Assembly: GCF_029955155.1 (NCBI RefSeq)
Contig: NZ_JAPNOZ010000004.1
Location: 291,085 to 335,895 of the forward strand
Reading direction: 5' to 3'
From: Psychrobacillus sp. NEAU-3TGS
Lineage (GTDB): Bacteria > Bacillota > Bacilli > Bacillales_A > Planococcaceae
DNA: 44,811 nucleotides
Part shown: positions 16,264 through 24,429 of the stretch, piece after piece
How positions within the stretch are numbered: position 1 is the first letter of the stretch
Layout: every line of letters starts with the position of its first letter
Program-made: the position numbers and the translations under genes
The notes under the pieces: model-generated
What the model was told of the DNA's origin: nothing
Databases searched by the model: none
The model's input: only the letters and a program-made list of their open reading frames with translations

Positions 16264-17466
16264 AAATTTCTTCAACGAATTTTTTATATGGTGTTTCTGG
16301 CATTTTACGGATATTATCGACAGCAACTTGTACTGCTTTCATTGCCTTATCCTTCTGACCTAGCTCTAAGTAACATAATGCCATATAGGCATCTTTCTCG
16401 TAGAAGGTCGATAAATCGATTGGATGATGAAGGATTTCGGGTATAGTAACTTCCTTTAATTTTTCGATTGCTTGTTCGAATTGGCCCAAGCCAAAAAACG
16501 TTTTACCTCTTTCTAATAAGAAAAAGGAGTGAATAGTTTTTTATTTATACTTTTAATCGAAAGTGTGTTGTATAAATGATCTGCTTCTTCATACATTTTT
16601 TTAAAAGAATTTAAGTAATGGATATTAGCGTAATAGATGAAAATTTTCGAATCCTCATCATCGGCAAATTCACTATATGCAAGAAGCTTATTTAAATAAT
16701 GTTCTATTTTTATCTCATCCTCTGCCATCATCGCTTGTGCGGCCGCTAATCTATACAAATTATCCACTTGCTTAAATATCTTATGTTTATTCGAATACTG
16801 AATGGCTTTTTCCATTACACGAATCGCATCATCATATCTGCCGACAGCAAAATATAAAGTAGCTTCTAAATAATCGTAATCTAAGTGAGATAGGGGGTCT
16901 ATCCATAATGGATTGGCTTCTAGTTTTGCACGTTCTTTCAGAAGTATGTCCAGCGACTCTTGATATTGATGCTTCATATATGGAATTACTGCAAGGGATG
17001 CCCCTATATCTCCTTGTTTTGTCGTTAAATTTAACTGTTCATACATCACTGCCACACGTTTTAGAAGATTTTCAGAGTCATCGATGTTTATTAATGATAA
17101 ACAGCGGCTGTACATTTCTAGTAAACGAGCAGCTTCATATCCTTTTGTAAGCTTAGGCACATATGGTTTCACTAATTCAATTAGTTGCTCGTGCTCATTT
17201 GTTAGATCCTCATAGTTCGTACTAAAAAGGATTTCCGCTTTTTCGAGTAGCTCTCTTAATTCGATGTTGCTAACTTCTTCTAAAAGATCCGTAACATCCA
17301 CGTTTAGTCGTCCTGCTATATAATTTAAACTTTCCATGGAAGGGTTTGCTTTGTTGTTTTCGATTAAGCTAAGCATTCCTTTTGTGAGCTCTGTGCCCGC
17401 CAGCGTTTCTAAAGTCATATTTTGTTGTTTTCTCAGTTTGCGAATTCGCTCTCCTAATGTTGGCAT
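16232..17466 (-). pseudogene. XRE-family regulator with TPR repeats, frameshifted
   Basis: Read from ATG 17466 (GAGGTGA just upstream; the GTG in it is not the start) the protein opens with an XRE helix-turn-helix (about residues 5-62: MTLETLAGTELTKGMLSLIE, NPSMESLNYIA) and then helical TPR-like repeats, as in Rgg/PlcR-like and related ~420-residue regulators. The frame closes at TAG 16513 after 317 residues. The missing C-terminal ~90 residues continue in another frame to 16,232, again TPR-like (YMALCYLELGQKDKAMKAV). Adding one base to the five-T run (minus strand, 16525-16521) restores a single frame of about 412 codons. So either one T was lost or the assembly is wrong there. It is divergent from an MFS exporter and shares operators with it. 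Confidence 0.85.
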
Positions 17467-17486
17467 ATTCTTCACCTCGGTTTATT

Positions 17487-17505
17487 AGTTTAATTATATT
17501 AAACT
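17487..17505. promoter_or_regulatory. Operator 1 over the regulator's own promoter
   Basis: AGTTTAATTATATTAAACT has 8-base arms around TAT. On the minus strand it contains TATAAT (17499-17494), the likely -10 of the XRE regulator gene, so binding here would give autorepression. Confidence 0.6.
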
Positions 17506-17510
17506 TTTGG

Positions 17511-17539
17511 TTGAAATGAAAGTAATGCTATGCTATTAT
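17511..17539 (+). promoter_or_regulatory. Sigma-A promoter of the MFS exporter
   Basis: TTGAAA (17511-17516), 17 bases, TATTAT (17534-17539). The expected start of transcription, near 17546, falls inside operator 2. Confidence 0.6.
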
Positions 17540-17540
17540 T

Positions 17541-17559
17541 TGTTTAATTAAATTAAACA
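17541..17559. promoter_or_regulatory. Operator 2 over the exporter start site
   Basis: TGTTTAATTAAATTAAACA has 8-base arms around TAA and repeats the half-sites of operator 1 (GTTTAAT-N3-ATTAAAC). The two centres are 54 bases apart, close to five helical turns, so both could be bound on one face of the DNA. Confidence 0.65.
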
Positions 17560-17578
17560 TTTCAAAGGGGAAATGAAA

Positions 17579-18841
17579 ATGGAAGAAGTGCTAAAGCTGA
17601 AAAGGGCTACCTATCATTTGTGGACGTTTACGATTAGTAAAATGATTTCTAGTTTTGGGGCACAAGTGTATGCTTTCGCAATCAGTTTTTATATTTTACA
17701 GTTGACTGGGTCCGCTTCAAACTTTGCATTGAATTTGATTTGTAGTATTTTGCCAAGAACTTTAGTTGCGCCATTTGCAGGGTATGCTGCGGACAGATAT
17801 TCGCGGAAAATTATTGTCATAGCAGCGCAAATTGCAACGACTTTAGCAATAATCGGCTTACTTATAGTTAGTATAACGGCTGGTTTGTCATTAATAGCAA
17901 TTTATACAACGACTGTTATTTTATCGTTGGCTTCTACGTTTTCTAGTGTCACATTTAGCTCATCCATTACAGGATTAGTGGATGAAGGAAGAATTCAAAA
18001 AGCGATGTCGCTGAACCAAATGTCGATTTCATTTGCTGCAATCGGCAGTCCAGCTTTAGGTGGGTTATTATATGGGGCAGTTCCTATGCCAGTGTTTCTA
18101 ATTATGTACATGGTTGCATCGGTTATTGCGGTAGCTTTAGAGTCTACGATGAATTTTACTTTATTTGCAAAACGCAAAGAAGTTGTGGAGGGAGAAGAAA
18201 AAGAACCAATGCTTCAAAGTATGAAAGAAGGATTGCGTTATTTGAAAAACCAACCCATTTTGAAAGCGATTGTGTGGATTTCACTTTTCATTAATTTTTT
18301 ATTTGGTGCTTATATGGTAGGTTATTCATTTATTTTAATCGAAAAGCTAAAAGTGGCTTCTGAGCATTTTGGATTAACAGAGGGTGCTTTTGCGGTAGGT
18401 ATGTTGCTATTATCCATTTACTTCTCTACCAGAAAAGAAGTCAAGTATCCTTTATTGCTTTCAAAGAGAAGTATAGTAATAATGGGTGTCCTTATGGGAG
18501 CAGTAGCTTTACCATTAATCGTTAGCATGTCCTACAATGTTACATTCGGTTACTATGCTATTTTAATGTTTTGTCTCGGATCTGCGATGATCATCACAAA
18601 TACTCCAATGCAGGTGATGATGCAAAAGATGATTGAGGATGATTATAAAGGCCGCGTATTCTCTATTATAGAAACGATGGCAATGGCGCTTATGCCTCTA
18701 GGGACGGTAATTTATGGATTTTTGTATGATTTGCTGCCTGCAGAAGGGGTTCTTATCGTATCGAGTCTGTTATTAATAGCGGTTGTATTGATACTAGCAA
18801 GACCATCCGTTATTCGTACCGCACATCCTGAACTGAAATAG
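17579..18841 (+). CDS. MFS transporter (MFS_3/macrolide-efflux-like)
   Basis: The 420-residue exporter begins MEEVLKLKRATYHLWTFTIS and has the N-terminal motif FALNLICSILPRTLVAPFAGYAADRY of the MefA/MFS_3 group (loop 2-3 at about residues 50-72). Helices are dense throughout, with a polar central loop RKEVVEGEEKEPM (about 201-213). ATG 17579 lies 8 bases after AAGGGG; ATG 17573 is too close to that site. The divergent XRE-TPR regulator and shared operators suggest induction by a compound that the transporter removes. The substrate is not known. Confidence 0.85.
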   Translation: MEEVLKLKRATYHLWTFTISKMISSFGAQVYAFAISFYILQLTGSASNFALNLICSILPRTLVAPFAGYAADRYSRKIIVIAAQIATTLAIIGLLIVSITAGLSLIAIYTTTVILSLASTFSSVTFSSSITGLVDEGRIQKAMSLNQMSISFAAIGSPALGGLLYGAVPMPVFLIMYMVASVIAVALESTMNFTLFAKRKEVVEGEEKEPMLQSMKEGLRYLKNQPILKAIVWISLFINFLFGAYMVGYSFILIEKLKVASEHFGLTEGAFAVGMLLLSIYFSTRKEVKYPLLLSKRSIVIMGVLMGAVALPLIVSMSYNVTFGYYAILMFCLGSAMIITNTPMQVMMQKMIEDDYKGRVFSIIETMAMALMPLGTVIYGFLYDLLPAEGVLIVSSLLLIAVVLILARPSVIRTAHPELK

Positions 18842-18844
18842 AAA

Positions 18845-18879
18845 ATGCCAAGGAGCGACTTTTCGCTTCCTTGGCATGC
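18845..18879. terminator. Bidirectional terminator
   Basis: ATGCCAAGGAGCGA pairs with TCGCTTCCTTGGCAT around a short loop, between two convergent MFS genes. The flanking T run is short. Confidence 0.7.
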
Positions 18880-18888
18880 AATTTTACT

Positions 18889-20046
18889 CTACACTTTTAA
18901 CATTTTCTTTGAATTACGGAATGCGAAAATCAATCCGATAGTTAATATCGCAAGTGCACCAGAAAAGACATAAATATTATCCGGTTGAACGGTGAACAAC
19001 CATGCAAATAATAATGGACCAATGATTCGCCCGAGGTTATCCATTGAATAGGCCATTCCGGCTGCCGTTCCGTAGCGTCCACCTGACTCTTTCGAAGTAA
19101 GTGAAACAATTGTTGTTCTTGCAAGCGCATTTCCTGCAGTGAATACGCATAAGGAGAAACCAGCCCAGAAAATGCTGTTTGTAAATACAGTCATAAACAA
19201 GCCGATAGCCGTGAAAATTTGTGCATATAAGAGCCACTTTGTTTCGGTGCCATTTTTTATACGACGCACGACACCTCCCTGAATAGCTGCATCAACAAAC
19301 CCGCTAAACATAAATAGATAACCAATTTGAAGTGGTGTAATGTCAATTCTTTCAATTTGGAACAACTGGAATGTAGCCTCTAAACCAGCAAGTAAAAAAG
19401 TGACCATAAAGGAAAACAAAAATAAATACTTAATACGATAACTCCAAAGACTTGCAGCACCTTTGGGAAGTAGAGCACGTTTGTTTGCTTCTCCGGTACG
19501 TTCTGGCTCTTTCAAAATAATAAATGCATACAAAAAAATCGCCAGTAATAACAATGCGGAAACAGTAAACGGAAGTGCTAAGTTAACATGTCCAAGTACA
19601 CCGCCAATTGCAGGTCCAAAAATAAATCCTAAACCAATCGACATTCCAAGAAAACCCATATATTTATTGCGATTTTCTTCATCTGATAAATCAGCAGCAA
19701 ATCCAGTTACCGCTGCGTAAAGTGCGCCGGAGAATAATCCTCCTACTACACGGGATAAATAAAGCATAAATAATGAATCAAAAAATAAAGAAAATAGCCA
19801 GAAACTCAAACTAAATCCAACTAACCCAACTAATATAAGTGTTTTCCGACCAATACGATCAGAGAGCATTCCCCAAAATGGTGCTGTGAAAAAAGCAGCT
19901 AGGGAGTAAATGGTAAGTAAACCGCCAACATGAATTTCTTGATAATTCTGCTGTAAAATGACTTCGGGTAAAACGGGAATGATAATCCCAAAGCCTAGAT
20001 AAACTAAAAACTGTATGGACATTAATATAAAAAGAGTCTTTTTCAT
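18889..20046 (-). CDS. MFS multidrug/tetracycline-type exporter (DHA1)
   Basis: This 385-residue protein has the TetA/NorA layout. FGIIIPVLPEVI lies in helix 1, FWGMLSDRIGRKTLILVG (about residues 58-75) is a full loop 2-3 signature, and SIGLGFIFGPAIGGVLG (about 136-152) is the antiporter motif C of helix 5 that marks drug:proton antiporters. The start follows AGGCAGG. It is monocistronic and convergent with the previous MFS gene. Name and substrate are not assigned. Confidence 0.88.
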   Translation of the reverse strand: MKKTLFILMSIQFLVYLGFGIIIPVLPEVILQQNYQEIHVGGLLTIYSLAAFFTAPFWGMLSDRIGRKTLILVGLVGFSLSFWLFSLFFDSLFMLYLSRVVGGLFSGALYAAVTGFAADLSDEENRNKYMGFLGMSIGLGFIFGPAIGGVLGHVNLALPFTVSALLLLAIFLYAFIILKEPERTGEANKRALLPKGAASLWSYRIKYLFLFSFMVTFLLAGLEATFQLFQIERIDITPLQIGYLFMFSGFVDAAIQGGVVRRIKNGTETKWLLYAQIFTAIGLFMTVFTNSIFWAGFSLCVFTAGNALARTTIVSLTSKESGGRYGTAAGMAYSMDNLGRIIGPLLFAWLFTVQPDNIYVFSGALAILTIGLIFAFRNSKKMLKV

Positions 20047-20169
20047 ACAAAAACCTGCCTTCTGGAAAACTTCTACTTTCTATATTACATGTTTTCATAA
20101 GGTTTGGCACATTGGAGATGGAGTCACTTTTTTATGTATTCAATTTATTGAATGCGAATGGAAAACTCA

Positions 20170-20203
20170 AAAAAGCCATCCCTCGAAATTTTGGGATAGC
20201 TCT
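20170..20203 (-). terminator. Terminator of the CBS-domain gene
   Basis: Read on the minus strand, AAGAGCTATCCC pairs with GGGATGGCTTTTTT, ending in a T run. Confidence 0.7.
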
Positions 20204-20207
20204 TCGT

Positions 20208-20621
20208 TTAAAAACTTCGTGGTTCGGAAATGCTTTCCATAGCGTTTGAAATTTCTTGCACATGCGGAAAAGGGAATGCTAGATCAGCTAAAGATACGAA
20301 GCCAACAAGTAAACCATCTTCCATTACGGGGAGCCTGCGAACTTGATTGCGTGCCATCACTGCCGAAGCTTCTGTGGTTGTATCGTCAGGAGAAACGGAA
20401 ATGACTGATTTCGTCATGACATCTTCTACTTTACTTCGTACATCTCTTGCAACAGCACGTGTCACGATATCTCGATCCGTAATCATACCGACTAATTTTT
20501 TGTTGCTGACAACTGGCAAACAACCGATATCTAGTGTTCGCATTTGATCTGCAACTTCATTTACATAATCTTGCGGATTACATGTTACTACTTCTCTGCT
20601 CATCACATCTTTCACGTTCAT
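20208..20621 (-). CDS. CBS-domain pair protein (YhcV-like)
   Basis: The 137-residue protein consists of two CBS domains (about residues 1-58 and 64-122), each with the DRDIVTRA- or SLADLAF-type closing helix; a stand-alone pair usually binds adenine nucleotides. Length and sequence (KDVMSREVVTCNP, GMITDRDIVTRAVA, NQVRRLPVMEDGLLVGFVSL) resemble B. subtilis YhcV, a general-stress/spore-associated protein of unknown function. The ribosome site AAGGAGTGA is strong. I see no sigma-B promoter directly upstream, where a GC-rich repeat begins. Confidence 0.82.
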   Translation of the reverse strand: MNVKDVMSREVVTCNPQDYVNEVADQMRTLDIGCLPVVSNKKLVGMITDRDIVTRAVARDVRSKVEDVMTKSVISVSPDDTTTEASAVMARNQVRRLPVMEDGLLVGFVSLADLAFPFPHVQEISNAMESISEPRSF

Positions 20622-20659
20622 ATTAAATCACTCCTTTTGTTCGCAGTTTTCATTTTGTA

Positions 20660-20868
20660 ACTGTCTAGTTTCAGCGCCTTGCCCCTCGGGGGCAAATGTC
20701 TGCTCCTGCGCAAAGCTCGTCGCAAACAAAATCGCTTGTGGTGGCTGAGGAGCTACCTCCTTGGCCCGTACGATACGGGTTATGTCTGCTTTGCCACACG
20801 ATGTGGCGCACTTTGCAGACCTACCCCACCCCATTTGCCTGTCGGGGCAGACATAGGCGCTTCCACAT
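20660..20868. repeat. GC-rich hairpin repeat, family B
   Basis: This block runs from CTGTCTAGTTTCAGCGCCTT to GACATAGGCGCTTCC, whose ends are partly inverted (AGCGCCT and AGGCGCT). Inside are three perfect mini-hairpins with three-base loops: TTGCCCC-TCG-GGGGCAA (20679-20695), CCCGTA-CGA-TACGGG (20765-20779) and GCCACA-CGA-TGTGGC (20793-20807). The last is enclosed by GTCTGC and GCAGAC (20784 and 20815). Repeats starting GTCTAG...GCGCC...GCCCCTCGGG are common between genes in bacilli. No coding frame here is credible. Confidence 0.75.
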
Positions 20869-21025
20869 TTCTTTACTAGTTTGGTTTACAAAAGTTTAAA
20901 ATATGTAATATAAAAGAAAGTTTAAAATGAATAAAAAAGTGGTATGATAAAAACAAAATAAAAAACAAAAGAAACTTTTTTCAACATAAATCGTAATAAT
21001 AAATGGAGAGGACGAGGTGGATAGA

Positions 21026-21163
21026 ATGGCAAAGGAAGTTGATTTAAAGAAAATTGTAAGTAATCTTTCAAAGCTGGGTGTTACAGTTACAATGACAAAA
21101 TCGAGACTTGACATACTTAAAGCGTTAGCACCACCAGCACAAACTCCCCACACGCAAAGTTAA
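21026..21163 (+). CDS. 45-residue protein of unknown function
   Basis: ATG 21026 follows GAGGTGG by 5 bases and the frame runs 45 codons to TAA. The product starts MAKEVDLKKIVSNLSKLGVT and ends in a Pro-rich tail (APPAQTPHTQ). It looks like one amphipathic helix plus a short strand, soluble, with no cysteine. A strong terminator begins at the stop codon. I do not recognise the family; the layout supports a real, independently transcribed small gene. Confidence 0.55.
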   Translation: MAKEVDLKKIVSNLSKLGVTVTMTKSRLDILKALAPPAQTPHTQS

Positions 21164-21217
21164 AAAGAGTGGCTCGAAAAGTTCGTATAAAATTGAACTT
21201 TAGAGCCACTCTTTTTA
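21163..21217. terminator. Long bidirectional terminator
   Basis: AAAAAGAGTGGCTC pairs with GAGCCACTCTTTTT; an inner AGTTC/GAACT pair extends the hairpin. It serves the small gene and the convergent rodA gene. Confidence 0.85.
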
Positions 21218-21230
21218 AATCCATTCTTTT

Positions 21231-22418
21231 TTAGTCATCATCTTCATTTTTAGCGAACATATACGTTTTATGGTGAAATTTCATACTGAATACGAGGCCG
21301 AGTGCGAGCATATTTCCCATGAGCGAACTACCACCGTAGCTTATAAATGGTAATGGAATCCCCGTGATTGGTAGCAATTGTATCGTCATCCCAATATTTT
21401 CGAACACGTGGAATGTAATCATAGCAATGATTCCTGCACATACATACGTGCTATACGCATCTTTAAGCTGAAGCGTAATTTTCGTTAAATGAAAAATAAG
21501 TAAAAAGAAAATACTGATGACAATGCTTGTACCTATAAAGCCATACTCTTCACCTATAACAGCAAATATAAAGTCGGTATGATTTTCAGGTACATACACA
21601 ACTCGTCCACCATAACCTTTACCAAATATTTCCCCTGAACCAATAGCGTTTAAGGAAGTGATTAAGTGCATTCCTTCATCGGAGGCATAGGAATAAGGAT
21701 CAAGCCAAGAATATATACGAGCGAATTGGTAACCCTGTAAGCCGAACTTTTCCTGTAAAAAATCTTGCATATAAAGCGCCATCCAAAGAAGAGACGCCCC
21801 TATAGTTACGGATCCCAACAATAACGGGAGAATAATTTTCCAAGTTATTCCTGCTACTATAACTAACGCTGCTGTAATAGCGATAAAAACAAGCGCAGTT
21901 CCTAGGTCAGGCTGTTTGAGAATAAAGGCTAATGGAATCAGCAAGGTAATAGCGATTTTTCCGAGTAAAATAAAATCCGTTTTTAAAGACTTCATTAAAT
22001 ATACTTCATGATGATTTGTGATTAAACGGGCAAGAGCTAATATAAAAAAAGTTTTCATGAATTCAGCGGGTTGAATATCCCCAATAGGTAAGTGGAACCA
22101 GCTTTTCGCATTGTTTCTTGGTTCAACCAGTGCTAAGCTACCCGGCAAGATAAAAAGAATGAATAGTAGCAGTACACCAATACCATAAATATACCAAGAC
22201 ATTTTTTTGTACTGATCAGGTTCAAAAAACATGACAAGCCCGATAATGACGGCACCAACGCCATACCAGAAAACTTGTTTCGCTACAAAGTTGTATCCAG
22301 CATATTGACCAGTAGTTACTGCAGAAGAAATAGCAAGTAAACTAACGATTAAAAATAATAATATAATAAAAGCGAGGGTCCAATCGAAGCGATCGGCAAA
22401 GCCTTTTTTGTTTTCCAT
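21231..22418 (-). CDS. rodA: SEDS peptidoglycan polymerase RodA
   Basis: RodA polymerises glycan strands from lipid II with a class B PBP during cell elongation. The 395-residue, ten-helix SEDS protein has the catalytic region YVPENHTDFIFAVIGEEYGF (about residues 269-288, with the conserved Asp), ILKQPDLGTALVF (about 161-173), and the C-terminal signature PLPFISYGGSSLMGNM. Length and motifs fit RodA better than FtsW or SpoVE, though spore formers have several paralogues. ATG 22418 is used because AGGTGA lies 5 bases upstream; the GTG in that site would add three residues. The neighbour on the right is divergent and unrelated. Confidence 0.88.
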   Translation of the reverse strand: MENKKGFADRFDWTLAFIILLFLIVSLLAISSAVTTGQYAGYNFVAKQVFWYGVGAVIIGLVMFFEPDQYKKMSWYIYGIGVLLLFILFILPGSLALVEPRNNAKSWFHLPIGDIQPAEFMKTFFILALARLITNHHEVYLMKSLKTDFILLGKIAITLLIPLAFILKQPDLGTALVFIAITAALVIVAGITWKIILPLLLGSVTIGASLLWMALYMQDFLQEKFGLQGYQFARIYSWLDPYSYASDEGMHLITSLNAIGSGEIFGKGYGGRVVYVPENHTDFIFAVIGEEYGFIGTSIVISIFFLLIFHLTKITLQLKDAYSTYVCAGIIAMITFHVFENIGMTIQLLPITGIPLPFISYGGSSLMGNMLALGLVFSMKFHHKTYMFAKNEDDD

Positions 22419-22571
22419 AAGAGTCACCTAAATTTCTTTCAAATTTCACTTATTCATTATAGCTTAAAATAATGTTTTTGGCTTGTAGATAAAAGAGACG
22501 AAGATTAAGATAAAGATGTTTCATTGGAAAAATTATGCTATTATATTATTTAGAATAAAGGGGTGAATTGA

Positions 22572-23312
22572 GTGGCAAAAAAAGAGAAAGAAATTGAAGA
22601 ATATATAACGCATTTATATGTGCATGTAAATGATATCGAGCATTTTGTGTTGTTTAGTGGTATTACTGTTCACCAGTTTATTCGGCAATTCTCAGACTTG
22701 CCCGCTCTTTTATTATTAAAGCATGAATACGAAGAAGCATCTTTTAATATTCATACACAGCTGGAGTTTGTTGTGCATGATCAATATAATCGCTTTTTAA
22801 AGGATTTTGCAGAAAGACCAACCGCTTTATGCTTATTAGATTTTACGGATGAACGTAAGTTAAATATGTTATCTCCTCAAGAGCAAGCGGAGCTGCTTTA
22901 TATCGCACATAAGAAAGAGACGTTACGTTTACCTTTTTATCATCATCTTCAAAATAGATTTGTTTATTTGACGGATGAGAGTGAACAGATAACGAAAATA
23001 TATTTCCGCGATTCAGAAGACTTCCATCAATTGGTTGCTAGTGTGTTTAACCAACAAGTTAGTGAAAAAGCAAAAAACACTGCTTTTTGGCGTAAAAAAA
23101 ACAACGTCGTTTTACCGGAATTGACGACCCAAAAAATAGAAGCATATGCCGACTACTATGAGGATGGCGTCCTCATGTCTTTATGCAAAATAGGGAAAAC
23201 CAATTATGGAATTGAAATTAGAAGCTTACCCGATAATATATTTCCAGATGAAGTGCTAGGCGATTTAAAGCATCATTTAAAGAAGCCTGCTGATTTTTTA
23301 ATCCAACTTTAA
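22572..23312 (+). CDS. Protein of unknown function, 246 residues
   Basis: This soluble protein has no signal peptide or membrane helix and is rich in His, Phe, Tyr and charged residues. I do not recognise a family or a catalytic motif. Visible features are an acidic/basic start (AKKEKEIEEYI), a central segment rich in aromatics (LRLPFYHHLQNRFVYLTDE, about residues 118-136) and a C-terminal end LKHHLKKPADFLIQL. The start GTG 22572 lies 6 bases after AGGGGTGA. It is divergent from rodA and ends in a strong terminator. Codon use looks like the neighbours, so recent transfer is not indicated. Confidence 0.75.
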   Translation: MAKKEKEIEEYITHLYVHVNDIEHFVLFSGITVHQFIRQFSDLPALLLLKHEYEEASFNIHTQLEFVVHDQYNRFLKDFAERPTALCLLDFTDERKLNMLSPQEQAELLYIAHKKETLRLPFYHHLQNRFVYLTDESEQITKIYFRDSEDFHQLVASVFNQQVSEKAKNTAFWRKKNNVVLPELTTQKIEAYADYYEDGVLMSLCKIGKTNYGIEIRSLPDNIFPDEVLGDLKHHLKKPADFLIQL

Positions 23313-23316
23313 TGTT

Positions 23317-23351
23317 AAAACCTTTTGCAATTAGCTGCAAAAGGTTTTTTT
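23317..23351 (+). terminator. Intrinsic terminator
   Basis: AAAACCTTTTGCA pairs with TGCAAAAGGTTTT around ATTAGC, followed by T. Confidence 0.85.
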
Positions 23352-23443
23352 ATAGAAAAATATTAAGTAGGGGGTACGTGGCAACCATAACATCTCTTAA
23401 GAAATATCGATTTTAACAGTAAACTTGTGACTAATATGGTGGA

Positions 23444-23614
23444 TTGTAGCGAAAGGGCGGCGACTCCAGCCGGAATAGCTTGAGCTGAAGACCCTGGACT
23501 GAGCGTAGCGAAGGAAGCGGCTGAAGCCAAGCCGGCGGAAAGCGTCCGCCCTGCATCGGAAATCCTAGCGGACACTTCAATCAACTCACTACCGCGCGGT
23601 TTCCCTATAATGCG
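23444..23614. repeat. GC-rich intergenic repeat, family A, copy 2
   Basis: In opposite orientation to copy 1 and matching it almost end to end: GGCGGCGACTCCAG, GAGCTGAAGACCC, GGCTGAAGCCA, GCGGAAAGCGT, CGGAAATCCTAGC, TCAACTCACTACCGC, GGTTTCCCTATAATGCG. It fills most of the gap between the unknown gene and the SMR pair and holds no credible gene. Confidence 0.85.
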
Positions 23615-23716
23615 AAACACATATACTTAATCTTCTTAGCTCATTTTGTTTTTATTATTTCCTTAATCTTTCTTGTGCTAAAATGAGTGAATGTAATAGA
23701 ACAGAGGTGTTTATAA

Positions 23717-24049
23717 GTGGCTTGGTTATTATTAATCATTGCAGGGTTAACGGAAATCGTTTGGGCGATTGGCCTTAAAGAAGCGAATGGCTTTACGGAG
23801 CTAGTGCCTTCTATCATTACAATTGTCTTTTTAGTCGTAAGTTTTTTCATATTTGCAAAAGCAATGAAGACGATTCCAATTGGAACGGCATATGCTATTT
23901 TTACAGGGATCGGTGCGGCGGGAACTGTAATTGTAGGGATTCTATGGTTTCATGAGGAAGTCAGCTTCGGTAAGCTATTCTTTTTAGGTGTATTACTCAT
24001 TGGCATCATTGGGCTAAAGCTAGTGGATGATGAAGAGGAGGTTGCCTAA
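23717..24049 (+). CDS. SMR transporter subunit, Gdx/YkkC-like
   Basis: A 110-residue four-helix small multidrug resistance protein. Glu at position 13 (GLTEIVWAIGLK) is the proton/substrate-coupling residue, and the first helix plus PIGTAYAIFTGIGAAGTV (about residues 54-71) resembles SugE/Gdx and YkkC, the guanidinium exporters, more than EmrE. The start GTG 23717 lies 7 bases after AGAGGTG. The stop overlaps the ATG of the next SMR gene by one base, so the two are coupled and probably form a heterodimer like YkkCD. No guanidine (ykkC) riboswitch is visible in the leader. Confidence 0.88.
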   Translation: MAWLLLIIAGLTEIVWAIGLKEANGFTELVPSIITIVFLVVSFFIFAKAMKTIPIGTAYAIFTGIGAAGTVIVGILWFHEEVSFGKLFFLGVLLIGIIGLKLVDDEEEVA

Positions 24050-24363
24050 TGGAGTGGATTGTGTTAATTGTTGCAGGTCTATTCGAAGTAGCATTCGTGG
24101 TCAATATGAAGCTCTCAGATGGTTTTAAAAATGTGAAATATACCATTTTTACTGTGATTTCAGCTTGTTTAAGCTTTTTCCTCTTATCACTTGCTCTAAA
24201 AGATATTGCGGTAGGCACTGGATATGCAGTATGGACGGGAATTGGAGCAGCTGGAAGTGTATTAGTAGGTATGTACTTTTTCCATGAGAAAAAAAGCTGG
24301 AAAAAGTTATTCTTTTTAAGCTGCATTATTTTTGGTGTGGTAGGCTTGAAATTATTCGGATAG
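24049..24363 (+). CDS. SMR transporter subunit, Gdx/YkkD-like
   Basis: The 104-residue partner of the preceding gene has four helices, with the coupling Glu in GLFEVAFVVNMK (residue 13) and VGTGYAVWTGIGAAGSV (about 54-70). In paired SMR proteins the two subunits insert with opposite topology; here the first has an acidic C-terminal tail (VDDEEEVA) and the second has a basic loop (EKKSWKK), in line with that. Substrate (guanidinium or quaternary cations) is inferred by resemblance only. Confidence 0.87.
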   Translation: MEWIVLIVAGLFEVAFVVNMKLSDGFKNVKYTIFTVISACLSFFLLSLALKDIAVGTGYAVWTGIGAAGSVLVGMYFFHEKKSWKKLFFLSCIIFGVVGLKLFG

Positions 24364-24429
24364 GTGTTCATCTAATGATGCGGTCCGTGATAAACTAGTA
24401 GTATCCCAAAACGTGGAGGTTAGTTAAAA

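Noticed and set aside
20679..20899. Overlapping frames in the 20.7-20.9 kb block
   Set aside because: They are translations of the family B repeat, with Cys/Arg/Trp-rich content and no start signals.
23363..23620. 85-codon minus-strand frame
   Set aside because: Lies almost wholly in repeat copy 2; low-complexity Ala/Ser translation.
23640..23716. Guanidine (ykkC) riboswitch before the SMR pair
   Set aside because: Too short, and no aptamer-like conserved blocks are visible.
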